Assembly: GCA_035940775.1 (NCBI GenBank)
Contig: DASZEN010000050.1
Coordinates: 85,853-149,852 of the forward strand
Direction of reading: 5' to 3'
DNA length: 64,000 nt
Source: DASQYE01 sp035940775
GTDB taxonomy: Bacteria; Acidobacteriota; Blastocatellia; Pyrinomonadales; Pyrinomonadaceae
Position 1 is the stretch's first letter. Every line of letters begins with the position of its first letter. The position numbers were made by a program, and so were the translations under genes. Positions 33,855 to 43,194 of this stretch are shown here, in pieces. The notes beneath the pieces are model-generated. The model ran no database searches and was not told the origin of the DNA. It saw only the letters and a list, made by a program, of their open reading frames with translations.

Positions 33855-35015
33855 TCAATCCAGATATTCGCCGGTCAGAGCAGTTGCCCTTGAGCATCTC
33901 TGCAAGGGCGATGGAACGGCCCTCGGAACCTGCTCCCAGGCGCTCGTGCGCCAGTTGTCGGTCGTGGCGGTCGAGAGAATCCAGGCCGGAAGAGGCATCA
34001 TCAGGTACCTGGAGAGCGAATTGACGTAGGGCTCGTACATATGCCGCAGCTCGGCGAGTCTTCGATCCGCCTCGGGGCCGTCGCGAAGGGGAATGCCCGC
34101 CGTCGCCAGCGCTTCGCGCAAACGCGCCATCTCGGTCGGAGGGAAGCGATCGACCGTGGGCTCCTGCGGCGAGGCGTCGAAGATTTGCGCCAGATCGACC
34201 ACGGCATGACGCGCCATCGCGAAGGTCAACTGCGCCTGCCGCGCCGACGCCCCGCCGACGCCGACGATGACCAGCGCGCAGGCGTCGAGCACCGTCGTCA
34301 GCGAAGCCAGCCACGACTGGTTATCATGCTGGGAACGGAACCAGCACAACACTGGATAAGACAAGTGGCTCTCCATCAACTCGGCGGCCCATCGTTCCCA
34401 ATCGCCCAGGAGTTGGCCCAGCTCCGCCATGTTGTCCCCCTCGCTGTGACGGCGCAAAAGCTCGGCCGCGCTCGGCGGCGTCCCGGCCCTTGCATCCAGC
34501 AAGGAGATGTTGACCTCGCGGCGAGAGAACGCCTGATAGAGCACGGGCAGATAGCCGATCACGATGGCCAGGAAGCCGAAGCCGAACCCGGCCTCCATGA
34601 CCGTCGCCATACGCCCGCCCGTTCCCACCGGCGTGATGTCGCCGAACCCGAGCGTAAAAAAGGTCTCGCCGCTCATGTACAGGTAAGTTAAAAAACCCGG
34701 GGCCGCATCTAACCCGCTGAGCCTGGAGTTGAGCCCCCAGTGCATCATGCTGAAGCCGACGATGAGGCCGAAGGCCCAGACCGTCAACAGCGCCAGCAGC
34801 GAGAGCGGCCCGAAGAAGCTGAGGAACGACTCGCGCCGTTTCTTGCCGCGCATGCGCCTCGCAATCGCGGCGCATGGCCGCCACGTCGACTGGTAAAAAA
34901 TCCTGGTCACACGAAAGCGGCGCGTCACACGACGGGGCAGGACGATGGTTTCAAAAGCGTCCAGGGCGACGAGCAGAATAAAACCGGCTCCGGCCAAAGC
35001 GATCAGTATTCGCAT
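33855..35015 (-). CDS. Two-helix potassium channel with large cytoplasmic domain
   Basis: 386 residues with AAGGAG nine bases before the ATG. Helices about 3-20, 75-97 and 140-160. The pore loop ETFFTLGFGDITPVG (near 118) carries a GFGD filter in place of GYGD; it is still compatible with K+ selectivity. The last about 220 residues are helical and cytoplasmic (ELLRRHSEGDNMAELGQLLG) with no RCK/TrkA-N motif. Conserved-looking histidines and tryptophans suggest a dedicated sensor domain. The next gene upstream is a cyclophilin, separated by a CT-rich stretch. Confidence 0.8.
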   Translation of the reverse strand: MRILIALAGAGFILLVALDAFETIVLPRRVTRRFRVTRIFYQSTWRPCAAIARRMRGKKRRESFLSFFGPLSLLALLTVWAFGLIVGFSMMHWGLNSRLSGLDAAPGFLTYLYMSGETFFTLGFGDITPVGTGGRMATVMEAGFGFGFLAIVIGYLPVLYQAFSRREVNISLLDARAGTPPSAAELLRRHSEGDNMAELGQLLGDWERWAAELMESHLSYPVLCWFRSQHDNQSWLASLTTVLDACALVIVGVGGASARQAQLTFAMARHAVVDLAQIFDASPQEPTVDRFPPTEMARLREALATAGIPLRDGPEADRRLAELRHMYEPYVNSLSRYLMMPLPAWILSTATTDNWRTSAWEQVPRAVPSPLQRCSRATALTGEYLD

Positions 35016-35110
35016 CTCTATTACTCCTTCTTCGACAAAGGCTCGCCCTCTCTCTCTCTGTGCTCGGCCGCGTTGCTCTCTCTCTCTGTCGCCGGTCTAT
35101 CAAAGACGGG
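35016..35110. repeat. CT-rich low-complexity tracts
   Basis: Two similar CTCTCTCTCTCTGT-type tracts (near 35050 and 35080) separated by GCTCGGCCGCGTTG. On the minus strand they form GA repeats ahead of the ion channel gene. Short CT runs also occur at 37745 and 57421 near gene ends. Confidence 0.6.
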
Positions 35111-35824
35111 TCATTGCTGCGCCGCCGGAACGGGGCAGGGCGAGACACTGGCGCGAGTCAGGCGTACGGGCTTCACCGGCTTATCGCCTTCGGCGGGCGC
35201 GCTGTTGATGGCGTCGGCGACCTCCATGCCGCGCGTGACCCGTCCGAAGGCGGCGAAGGTTCCGTCCAGATGCGCGCCCGTGCCGACGAGGATGAAGAAG
35301 CTTGTCGTCGCCGTGTGTGGCTTGTCCGTGCGAGCCATAGAGACTATGCCGCGCTCGTGCTTAATAAGGTTCGGCTCGTCGGGGATCGTGCGCGAAGCCC
35401 TTCGGGCAAGCTCGGGCGTGATGGTTTGCCGCGTCGAGAGGACTCCGCCCTGAATCACAAAGCCCTTGACCGTGCGGTGGAAAGTGGTGGTATCGAAAGC
35501 GCCCGTCGCCGCCAGATTCAGAAAGTTGCGGACGGTTTCCGGCGCAGTTTCCGGCATCAGCTCCAGCTCGATGACTCCGGCCTCGGTCTCAAGCCGCACG
35601 CACTGCGCCGCCATCTTTTCCACCGTCGCGCTGTCAAAAGGCTCTGGCGCGGGCGCTACGGAAGCGGCGGGGCGTTCGTTGATCTTCTTCGGCTGCGCGG
35701 GCTGTTGCTGCTGCTGTTGGCTGTCCTGCGGCGTTTGGCTCGTTTGCGCCGCGAGCAGCGCCAGCGGGCTGAGCGCACCGACGCATATTAAAGAGGTGAT
35801 TGATCGTACGAGGAATTTCATCAT
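35111..35824 (-). CDS. Exported cyclophilin-type peptidyl-prolyl isomerase
   Basis: 237 residues with a signal peptide (FLVRSITSLICVGALSPLAL) and a Gln/Pro-rich linker. The cyclophilin domain covers about 70-225: GVIELELMPETAPETVRNFL, FHRTVKGFVIQGG, the active-site-like SFFILVGTGAHLDGTFAAFG and VTRGMEVADAI. The catalytic Arg is present in FHRT. It acts as a folding catalyst in the periplasm. An apparent single gene between the membrane protein upstream and the channel downstream. Confidence 0.9.
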   Translation of the reverse strand: MMKFLVRSITSLICVGALSPLALLAAQTSQTPQDSQQQQQQPAQPKKINERPAASVAPAPEPFDSATVEKMAAQCVRLETEAGVIELELMPETAPETVRNFLNLAATGAFDTTTFHRTVKGFVIQGGVLSTRQTITPELARRASRTIPDEPNLIKHERGIVSMARTDKPHTATTSFFILVGTGAHLDGTFAAFGRVTRGMEVADAINSAPAEGDKPVKPVRLTRASVSPCPVPAAQQ

Positions 35825-35878
35825 ACTCGTTCCCTTGTCTATGATTACGGATATTTTAACGGATGGCGGCCCTATTTC

Positions 35879-37711
35879 CTACGGTCGCAGCTTGACGCGA
35901 TAGAGTATGAAGTTGCCTATGCGCTCGCCCGCGTCGCGCTCGTACCACCGATCAAGGTTCGTAAAATCAGGGTTGTCCCGGGCCCAGGCGACGACGTAAG
36001 AGAGCGGCCAGCGCCGGGCGCGCTCGCGGTCGAAGGATTCTACGTAGTCCAGATACAGGTCAAGCTCATACTGAATCTCTTCGGCCGTGATCGGCTTCAA
36101 ATCCGTGGTCAGCGTGCGATTGATGCGCTCCTGTGCGAAGAGACCGATACGATACTCGAAGCTGTAGCTGCCGAGCGCTTCGAGGAAGCGCTTCTCGTCG
36201 GTTCCGGAATAGTATAGGTGCTGGTAAAAGCGCTCTTTGTTCTCGGCCAACGTGACGCCTGGAAAGACGCGCATGTGCAAGGCCCAGAGCATCGCCTGCG
36301 GCGCGACTGTCGGCAGATTGTCCGCGTGTACGACGTGCGTCGAGAGCACTATCTCGCGCTCCCCGCCTCCTTCTACGCCCCCGCGGCCGCGCGCAAGTTC
36401 TGCCAGCTTTCTGGCGACGGGCATCGCATCGTCCCTGAACACATTATGGTCGGCGAGGATGCCGGTCGCCACCCTCGCTTCAAGCACACCCCAGGCGAAC
36501 GCGACGAGCGCTGTGACGATCAGGATGACGCCCGGAAACCTGCGCTCGGCGGCCGTAGCAGCAATCGCCTCGCGCCCCCTGCGCCGCAGGAGCCACACCG
36601 CAAGCACCAGCGCCACCAGCACTACGTGACTGACTATGAACTGTTCGTAGTGGAATGGCTGAAGGGAGCGCCCCGTTAGGAGCTGTTGGTTGAAGACTGC
36701 GAACGGCACGAGGGCCAGCGACATGGTGAAGAGCACGGCGCGGTCTCGCCAACGGGCCGCGCCACGCCGCACACACAGGGCGAGCAGCGCGAAGACGCCC
36801 GCCCCTATCAACTCGGTCGTGCGAAACAGGTCGGGCGCGCGCGACAGCGTCAAAGCCTGTACAGCGTCCATCGTCGGCGCGCGTTTCGAGAGCATCATCG
36901 CATACAAAAGAAGCGCGACCGTGGCGAAGCCCCCGACGATCAGTAGCGATCCGGCATCGCGCCGCCAGCCTTCGGGGCGCGCCGCCAACCATAGAAGCGC
37001 GACGCACACGACCCACGCGGCCGCCGCCGTCCACAGGTAAAAATAGGAGAAGACCAGGAGGCCGAAGACGAGCCCCGCAAGGATGGCTGACAGATGGGCG
37101 ATGCGCCGCTCCTTCGCTGCGAACGAACGCCAGATCAGACAGCAGAAGATGAAGAAGAGCGGGAAGGGCACGCCCGGCACGTACCTGCGCAGGAAAGGAA
37201 GATAGATATAAGCGGCCTCGCCCCCGACGAGCGCCTGCGCCGCCCCTTGCGCCGACGCGAGCGTGCCCAGACAGAGCGCGACCAGAACACCAACGGCGGC
37301 CAGGCGTTCTTCACCCGTGATCGTCAGCAGCAGCCAGAACACGGCCAGCGACGAGGCCAGAGGGAGGATAAAGGCGAGCGCGATAAAGGCGCTCGAAGCC
37401 GAAAGTCCGAGGGCGCGCGCTGCGACCGCCACCGTGTATGCCGGAATAAACTGGATTGAGAAAAGCGATTCGGGCAGCGGCGCACGCGCCGTGTCGTCGC
37501 GCCCCGTGTACGGGTCATTACGCCTCGGCCGTCCCTGTATCAGAGCGTTCAGGTAGGCGGAATACGCCTCCTCGTCTATGTCATAATAGGCGTAAGCGCC
37601 GTTCCAGCTTCGATCCGGCTTGAGCCATAGCTCAAGCTGCGGGTAGAGCGACAGGAACATGACGGCAACGCCTGCAAGGAGGCCCAGACGCCAGCGGCGG
37701 GCGAGATTCAT
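35879..37711 (-). CDS. Polytopic membrane protein, GT-C-glycosyltransferase-like
   Basis: 610 residues with about 11-12 transmembrane helices in the first 430 and a soluble C-terminal domain. The first loop has acidic pairs (YYDIDEEAYSAYL, GRDDTARAPL), the place where GT-C enzymes carry a catalytic D/E. The C-terminal part contains AQERINRTLTTDLKPI and YLDYVESFDRERARRWPLSY. I cannot name a family, so a lipid-linked sugar transferase is only a suggestion. Confidence 0.6.
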   Translation of the reverse strand: MNLARRWRLGLLAGVAVMFLSLYPQLELWLKPDRSWNGAYAYYDIDEEAYSAYLNALIQGRPRRNDPYTGRDDTARAPLPESLFSIQFIPAYTVAVAARALGLSASSAFIALAFILPLASSLAVFWLLLTITGEERLAAVGVLVALCLGTLASAQGAAQALVGGEAAYIYLPFLRRYVPGVPFPLFFIFCCLIWRSFAAKERRIAHLSAILAGLVFGLLVFSYFYLWTAAAAWVVCVALLWLAARPEGWRRDAGSLLIVGGFATVALLLYAMMLSKRAPTMDAVQALTLSRAPDLFRTTELIGAGVFALLALCVRRGAARWRDRAVLFTMSLALVPFAVFNQQLLTGRSLQPFHYEQFIVSHVVLVALVLAVWLLRRRGREAIAATAAERRFPGVILIVTALVAFAWGVLEARVATGILADHNVFRDDAMPVARKLAELARGRGGVEGGGEREIVLSTHVVHADNLPTVAPQAMLWALHMRVFPGVTLAENKERFYQHLYYSGTDEKRFLEALGSYSFEYRIGLFAQERINRTLTTDLKPITAEEIQYELDLYLDYVESFDRERARRWPLSYVVAWARDNPDFTNLDRWYERDAGERIGNFILYRVKLRP

Positions 37712-37879
37712 AAGACGACTAAGAAATCCAGCACCTGCGAAAGCTCTCTCTCTCGGCGCGGCGCTTCAGAAAGATTCCAGAACGAAACCTTTAGATATTA
37801 CGTCGATATTGAGTAGAGTCAAGATGCCCCGAACAGGAAGGGTCGGCTGGGCGTGCGTGCGTAAGGCCACCAAACGAGA

Positions 37880-38590
37880 TCAATCCATCACATATTGGAT
37901 GACAAACACAATAGGAAGCTCAATCAAAGTGAATAAGAAGGCTATTATTCCTGCTACAAATGATCGCATTTTTGTGAGTCCGTTTATTTCTCGAAACGCT
38001 CCCCAACCTAGAATCGACCAGAACAGCATTGCAGCCATTCCAATTAAGAAGATCAAATTGTAGATTAAGAACACATTTAAGTGCTTCCTGTTGCCGGGAT
38101 CATTGATCAATGCATTTAATTTCTCATTTACGATCTGTATGTGTGCGGAGGATTCGGCCAGGATCGGGTAAAGAGCCGGGTCAAGTATCTTAACGACGCC
38201 AAGGGCGCAAAGAAATACCAGCATCATAAAAACAATCAGGACGCCCACATAATAGCAACCGATGACGAAATAGCTTGCAAACTGGGCACGACCGCCGACG
38301 AACCTCCAGGAAACCAGGGTTAATGCCGCTCCAATCGTCACTACAATCAGATTTGTAAGCGCACGGGTTGCCAGAAATCTGGCCGATTCGACGTGAACGG
38401 GCATAAGAGGCCAGGAAAGAATCATCGTAATGACAAAGGATATTCCGTAGAAGGTCATCGCCTCGGCTAACGTTTGCTGGCTGGTATCGTTTCGCCCGCG
38501 AACAAAACTCTTGGGGCCGACCAGTATACTTATGAAATTGGAGAAATACTTCGGGATTTGATTCAGAACCAATAGCACCATGTCTTTCAT
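37880..38590 (-). CDS. Yip1-like polytopic membrane protein
   Basis: 236 residues with about five or six helices (FYGISFVITMILSWPLMP, NLIVVTIGAALTLVSWRFVG, YYVGVLIVFMMLVFLCALGV, FLIYNLIFLIGMAAMLFW, IIAFLFTLIELPIVFVIQY). The N-terminus VLNQIPKYFSNFISILVGPK and the spacing resemble Yip1-domain proteins. Function unknown. Lower GC than its neighbours, and transcribed toward the upstream end of the GT-C-like gene's coding strand. Confidence 0.6.
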   Translation of the reverse strand: MKDMVLLVLNQIPKYFSNFISILVGPKSFVRGRNDTSQQTLAEAMTFYGISFVITMILSWPLMPVHVESARFLATRALTNLIVVTIGAALTLVSWRFVGGRAQFASYFVIGCYYVGVLIVFMMLVFLCALGVVKILDPALYPILAESSAHIQIVNEKLNALINDPGNRKHLNVFLIYNLIFLIGMAAMLFWSILGWGAFREINGLTKMRSFVAGIIAFLFTLIELPIVFVIQYVMD

Positions 38591-39030
38591 TTGATTTCTC
38601 CGTCACCCGTTAATTGTAACTTCCTAAGCTCAAAGACTAATTCATACAAATTATAGAGCCGGTGTAGCCAGCGCCCCGGGCGCAAGTGTTTCGAATATGT
38701 TTATGATCAAACGATTTACACAAACGAAACATTATTCATGCCGCATTTTCGATCCGGGTTGAAAGCGGATTTGTGAGGCCAACGAGGGAAACTTCTCGTC
38801 AGCGGGTAATATGAGACGCGGGCAAGATATTCTTCTGAAATGCGGATGTCAACAGTGCGGCATCAATGCAAGGTGAAAGCTTTGCTTCGGAATACTAATT
38901 GTGCCCAAGGGTGAAAACGGGGGCCGCCATCCGGATGCCGCAAAGTCTACGGAAACGGTCGGCGCGCCAGGCCGGGGCCGGGATTGGCCCGCCACCTGAA
39001 AAAAATATTTATCTTCCAAACGGAGCAGCT
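38591..39030. other. Divergent intergenic stretch
   Basis: Lies between divergently transcribed Yip1-like and cupin genes. It contains a GC-rich mini-hairpin GCGCC-CCG-GGCGC (38671-38683) and AT-rich promoter-like DNA around 38700-38740. No further gene: the in-frame extension of the cupin to 38899 lacks a ribosome site. Confidence 0.45.
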
Positions 39031-39390
39031 ATGAAAAAGGTCAACGTCACACAAAGCTTCGAGTCGTTCGCGGATTATTGGAGTCCGAAGATCGTCGGCG
39101 AGGTGAACGATTCCTACGTCAAGCTGGTCAAATTCCAGGGCGAGTTCGTCTGGCATCATCACGAATCGGAAGACGAGATGTTTCTGGTCGTTAAGGGCAG
39201 AATGCTCATGCGGCTTCGAGACGAGGAGATCACGGTCGAGGAGGGCGAGTTCATCATCATTCCGAGAGGCGTCGAGCACATGCCCGTCGCCGAGGAAGAG
39301 GCGCACGTTCTTCTGTTCGAGCCGCGCTCGACACTGAATACGGGCAACGTGCAGAACGAGAGGACTCTGCCGACGCTGGATAGAATCTGA
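39031..39390 (+). CDS. Small cupin-domain protein
   Basis: 119 residues from the ATG at 39031 with GGAGC six bases upstream. A single cupin: metal site WHHHESEDEMFLVVKG (three His plus Glu) and EGEFIIIPRGVEHMPVA in motif 2. Close in pattern to small cupins related to mannose-6-phosphate isomerase-like proteins. Likely binds a divalent metal; substrate unknown. Confidence 0.88.
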   Translation: MKKVNVTQSFESFADYWSPKIVGEVNDSYVKLVKFQGEFVWHHHESEDEMFLVVKGRMLMRLRDEEITVEEGEFIIIPRGVEHMPVAEEEAHVLLFEPRSTLNTGNVQNERTLPTLDRI

Positions 39391-39543
39391 CGGGTGCTTT
39401 CAAAAGCGCGAGCGCGAGGTTGGAAAGGGACGCTACGGCGAGCGGATGCGCCGCCGCTGACGGTCGCGTGTCGGATTAAACCAACGGTCGTTCCAGGTCA
39501 CAGGCCGTTGACTTCGAGCCTCTGCCGGTCTCTTCTCGGAGGT

Positions 39544-40224
39544 CTAGCCTGTGAACTTGTACCCGACCCGGTGGACGGTGATGATGTAGCGCGGATCGGC
39601 CGGAGAATCCTCTATCTTCTGGCGCAGCTTGGCGATGTGCATATCGACGGTTCGCGTCAGCGGAAAGCCGTGATAGCTCCAGACGGAATCCAGTAGCTGG
39701 TCGCGCGAGACGGCCTCGCCGCGATGCTCTATAAAATATTTGAGCAGCTTGAATTCGCGCGACGAGAGGTCTAAGGGCTTGCCGCCCTTGGTCGCCTCGA
39801 AGTTCTTGAAATTGAGCGTCACGTCGCTGAACTGGTAGAGATCGAGCTGCTCGTCTTTCTTAGAGGCGCGGCGCAGGACGGCTTCGACGCGCGCCATCAG
39901 CTCAAGAAAACTGAAGGGCTTCGTCACGTAATCGTCCGCGCCGCACTTGAGCCCGAGGACTTTGTCTATCTCCTGGCCGCGCGCCGTCAACATGATGATC
40001 GGCGTACCGTTGCCGATGCTACGGAGCTGTTTGCAAACATCGAGCCCGCTCATCTTCGGCAACATCACGTCCAGGATAACCAGATCAACACCCTTCTCCG
40101 ACGCAAGCTGAAGCCCCGAATCACCGTCGCGCGCCACCGTCACCGAGTAGCCTTCATATTCAAACCCGTCACGCAGGGCGATGGCCATCGCCTGATCGTC
40201 TTCGACTACGAGAACTTTACGCAT
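39544..40224 (-). CDS. OmpR/PhoB-type response regulator
   Basis: 226 residues. Receiver with acidic residues at 8-10, phospho-acceptor D52 (LDVMLPKMSG) and KPF lysine; winged helix with LSSREFKLLKYFIEH, RTVDMHIAKLRQKIE and HRVGYKFTG. Same length as and strongly similar to the regulator at 11342-12022. Downstream partner of the histidine kinase 116 bases away on the same strand. Confidence 0.93.
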   Translation of the reverse strand: MRKVLVVEDDQAMAIALRDGFEYEGYSVTVARDGDSGLQLASEKGVDLVILDVMLPKMSGLDVCKQLRSIGNGTPIIMLTARGQEIDKVLGLKCGADDYVTKPFSFLELMARVEAVLRRASKKDEQLDLYQFSDVTLNFKNFEATKGGKPLDLSSREFKLLKYFIEHRGEAVSRDQLLDSVWSYHGFPLTRTVDMHIAKLRQKIEDSPADPRYIITVHRVGYKFTG

Positions 40225-40340
40225 AGATCAAATCACCAAATCTTTTATTTGTCGTCCTCTGAAAGCTCGCTGCCCGCAAAACGGTGACGGCGGCCGTTTC
40301 ATAAAACTCTCTCGCCCGAGCGCCGCACAGAGCGCGAGTC

Positions 40341-42050
40341 TCAGGTAAATCCCTTTTTGTCCTTGAAGCCGAGCGCGAGCGGGCGCTCGTCTTTGACCCG
40401 TGGTTTGGAGCCCTGGCTTTTCTGCGCGTCTTCGCCGGAGGTTTTCTCCGCCGGAAGGTGAATCGTAAAACTGCTGCCGCGCCCCGGCTCGCTCCTGACC
40501 GTTACCTTCCCTCTGTGCGCCTCGACGATATGTTTGACGAGCGAGAGACCGAGGCCGCTTCCCTTCACGTCATGCACCAGACCCGTACTGACGCGATAGA
40601 ACTTCTCGAAAATCTTCTCCTGCTCCTCGCGCGCGATGCCGATGCCGTGATCCGTTACGGAGAGGCGTATCAGGCCGTCCTCGGCGTCTAGGCGGACGAC
40701 AATCTCCCTCGCCGTTCCGGAATATTTGACGGCGTTATCCAGTAGATTCATGAATGCCTGCGCGATGGCGTCGGCGTCGATGACGGTCGGCGGCAGCGGG
40801 GTTGGCGGCGCTTCGAAGATGACCGAAAAACCGTTCTGCTTCAACTGTACTTCGAGCGTCTTGAGGGTTTCGGCGATCACTTCGCCGATGTCGGCGCGCT
40901 CGAACTGGTAGGTCTTGCGTCCCGACTCGATCTTTGAGAAATCCAGAATATTATTGATGAGCTGCGTCAGGCGGCGGCTCTCCGTTTCTATGTACTGGCC
41001 GTATTCGCGAATCTTTTCGGGCTCACTGACGCGGCCCAGCCGCAGAAACTCGCCGAAGACGCGAACCGAGGAGAGCGGCGTCCGCAGCTCGTGCGAGACG
41101 TTGGAGACGAAATCCGTCTTCATCTGCGAGACCCTCAGCTCGCGCGAGGCCGTACGCAGGGCCAGACCTATGCCGCCGATCAGCACGGTCGTCATCAGGA
41201 TTGATAACGAGAGATTGACGATGAAGTTCCAGCGGGCCCATTGCTCGGGCGTCATATTGCGGCTCTGAATCCCGAGGTGCAGGTCGTAGAAGTAGGGCAG
41301 CGAAATCCAGGTATCGTCGTTCTGTCCCCGCATCGGCTGGGTCGCGTAAATCTGGTTCTTCTTGTAGTCGTAGACGCTGACGATCACACTATCCTGTGTG
41401 CCGTCCGGATAAAACTTTGGCAGCGAGGCGTTGATCGTTTGCGGCAGCAGCTCGCGCTTGAAATAGTCCACGTCGATGATGAAGCCGACGACGCCTATGA
41501 TCTTGGATTCTTCATCCAGCACGGGCTTGAAGATCAATCTGTTCTCGGGGTCGCGATCATCCGAAGTGATTCCGGGCATTTTCACCACGGCCTGTTCCTT
41601 GCTCAACTGCTTGAAGGAGGCGACCGCGACGTTGATGGCGCGCGCCTCGGAAGCGACCGGGACGTTGATGAGCGACTTGCAGGAGGGCTCGTAAAAGTAT
41701 GTCTTCGAGTCGCCCTGGGGGCTGAACGTGATGACGAACAGGCGCTTGGCGCTGCGGGATTCACACGTCCCGAAGGGCGACTTGCCCTTAGCCAGCCGCT
41801 CCTCCGTGAGGGCATAGGCGGGGACGTTCAAGATCTGCTCGGCATAGTTTTTATAATAATACTTGACCTCGGTGGCGACATCGGCCAGGTAGTTTTTCAT
41901 CCACACCTTGTCGGCGACGCTTGAGGTCTTTTCCAGCTTCAACAGAGACCAGTATTGGAGCGCCAGTATGCACAGGAGCGGCGCGACGACCGCCACGAGG
42001 CCGACCAGAAGCACGTGTCGCTTTAAAAAGTTTCGGAGCTTAATCATCAA
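40341..42050 (-). CDS. Membrane sensor histidine kinase
   Basis: 569 residues. Helix 1 about 13-33, extracytoplasmic domain about 34-270 with cysteines in FGTCESRSAKR and EPSCKSL, helix 2 about 278-300. Then H320 in SNVSHELRTP, N box LLDNAVKY, G1 DHGIGIA, F box KIFEKFYR and G2 GSGLGLSL. As in the kinase at 9619-11322, no HAMP domain is present and the kinase core is nearly the same, so the two systems are paralogues with different sensor domains. A basic tail of about 40 residues follows the ATPase domain. Confidence 0.93.
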   Translation of the reverse strand: MMIKLRNFLKRHVLLVGLVAVVAPLLCILALQYWSLLKLEKTSSVADKVWMKNYLADVATEVKYYYKNYAEQILNVPAYALTEERLAKGKSPFGTCESRSAKRLFVITFSPQGDSKTYFYEPSCKSLINVPVASEARAINVAVASFKQLSKEQAVVKMPGITSDDRDPENRLIFKPVLDEESKIIGVVGFIIDVDYFKRELLPQTINASLPKFYPDGTQDSVIVSVYDYKKNQIYATQPMRGQNDDTWISLPYFYDLHLGIQSRNMTPEQWARWNFIVNLSLSILMTTVLIGGIGLALRTASRELRVSQMKTDFVSNVSHELRTPLSSVRVFGEFLRLGRVSEPEKIREYGQYIETESRRLTQLINNILDFSKIESGRKTYQFERADIGEVIAETLKTLEVQLKQNGFSVIFEAPPTPLPPTVIDADAIAQAFMNLLDNAVKYSGTAREIVVRLDAEDGLIRLSVTDHGIGIAREEQEKIFEKFYRVSTGLVHDVKGSGLGLSLVKHIVEAHRGKVTVRSEPGRGSSFTIHLPAEKTSGEDAQKSQGSKPRVKDERPLALGFKDKKGFT

Positions 42051-42165
42051 TCAACTTCCCCAACCGACGACGCATAACATACACCGAATCAAGGCTCATC
42101 GTCTGTAGCTCGCGCCTCGATTTTACAACTCATTGACATCTTTTACCTCTATTTACCTGGCTTTG

Positions 42166-42194
42166 ATGACATTTACACGCGACGCGCCTATATT
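42166..42194 (+). promoter_or_regulatory. Candidate promoter of a small transcript
   Basis: ATGACA (42166-42171), 17-base spacer, TATATT (42189-42194) on the plus strand, divergent from the histidine kinase. A start near 42201 would give a 50-base leader before the small frame at 42252. Confidence 0.4.
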
Positions 42195-42251
42195 GCGCCT
42201 GACATTACGTAAAGCACCCTTCCGGTGACGGCATAAAGTGAGGGCACTGTG

Positions 42252-42413
42252 ATGAAAAGTAATAAACATACGACGCTCGTTTGGACGACTCTGATCGTAG
42301 GTACGATCTGGTCTGTCTATAGCACCACGGCAGAGTTGCTCGCGCACGTCAACTGCCTGAAGCATACGCTCCTCGTCTGCGGCAATACGTGGTTCATCCG
42401 GAGCATGATCTGA
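42252..42413 (+). CDS. Possible small membrane-associated protein (53 aa)
   Basis: ATG with GAGGG eight bases upstream opens 53 codons (TTLVWTTLIVGTIWSVYS as a hydrophobic segment, then two Cys in NCLKHTLLVCGNTW). A candidate promoter lies upstream. No family recognised; it could be a chance frame. Confidence 0.35.
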   Translation: MKSNKHTTLVWTTLIVGTIWSVYSTTAELLAHVNCLKHTLLVCGNTWFIRSMI

Positions 42414-42829
42414 TCCGGGGAGCGTAAAGGCGTACGGCCCCGGTCGCACAGCACCGGCCACGGGTTCGCACCAGCCGCCTCGCCGCCGAAGCGGCGCTTC
42501 CCTTACCCTTGCCGTAGAGGCTTTTTGTGACCGGACGGGCGGCGGGCCCGGCCCCCTGTTCCTCGTCAGGAATGTCCTGCCTTTAATGTCTGGCCTCTTC
42601 CGGCGCATCCTCCAAACCTCAACGCTTCCTACGGTTTCTTCCAGCTCAGATCGGCAGCAGTATGAGCCGGTCGCGGCAGAAGCGGCGCAACAAACAGCGC
42701 CCGCCGCTCCGGTCATGTTGTATGATATTGTGGAACGGCAGGGATCAAAGTCTGGCGCTCGCACGCCAGTAGACCGTTGCGGCTCGCGCGCGCGGGTTTT
42801 CTGCGCCGCGCCATTTCCAGAGATGATTT
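42414..42829. other. Intergenic stretch upstream of the PilZ gene
   Basis: No supported gene. A GCCGC-CGAA-GCGGC hairpin lies near 42480-42495, and GC-rich sequence around 42535-42555. An 88-codon plus-strand frame (42586-42852) overlaps the PilZ start and has no recognisable domain. Confidence 0.4.
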
Positions 42830-43129
42830 ATGAGCGACGAGCGAAGAGATGAGGAACGGATTCCGCTGAGCCTGGAAGTGCGCTGGGAGGGGGTTTCCAG
42901 GAGCGCACGTTTGAGTGACATCAGCGTGGACGGATGCTACATCGACACGATCGCGGCCAGCGTCTCGGTCGGCGAGGTAATATCCTTCGAGGTCAGGCTG
43001 CCGGACGGCGAGTGGTTGCCGCTGCGCGGCGAAGTGACGCACACCATGCCCAACATCGGCTTCGGCCTATGCTTCACGTTTCTCACAGACGAAGAGCAGC
43101 GTTTGATAGCGCAATTAAACGCCCTCTGA
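42830..43129 (+). CDS. PilZ domain protein (c-di-GMP receptor)
   Basis: 99 residues, a stand-alone PilZ domain. The two c-di-GMP motifs are recognisable: an arginine-rich start RRDEERIPL (RxxxR) and DISVDGCYI (D/NxSxxG). The strand EVTHTMPNIGFGLCFTFLTD closes the barrel. It probably relays c-di-GMP level to a partner; the GGDEF-EAL protein at 16770 is a candidate source of signal. The DUF6986 gene follows on the same strand. Confidence 0.87.
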   Translation: MSDERRDEERIPLSLEVRWEGVSRSARLSDISVDGCYIDTIAASVSVGEVISFEVRLPDGEWLPLRGEVTHTMPNIGFGLCFTFLTDEEQRLIAQLNAL

Positions 43130-43194
43130 CAGAGGGGGCGGCGCGCCGTGCGTCCATCAGAAAGGCCGTATGCGTTCTCGGTTGCGAGGTAAAG

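Noticed and set aside
42153..42764. 203-codon minus-strand frame
   Set aside because: No ribosome site or domain; Arg-rich translation typical of a shadow frame in GC-rich DNA.
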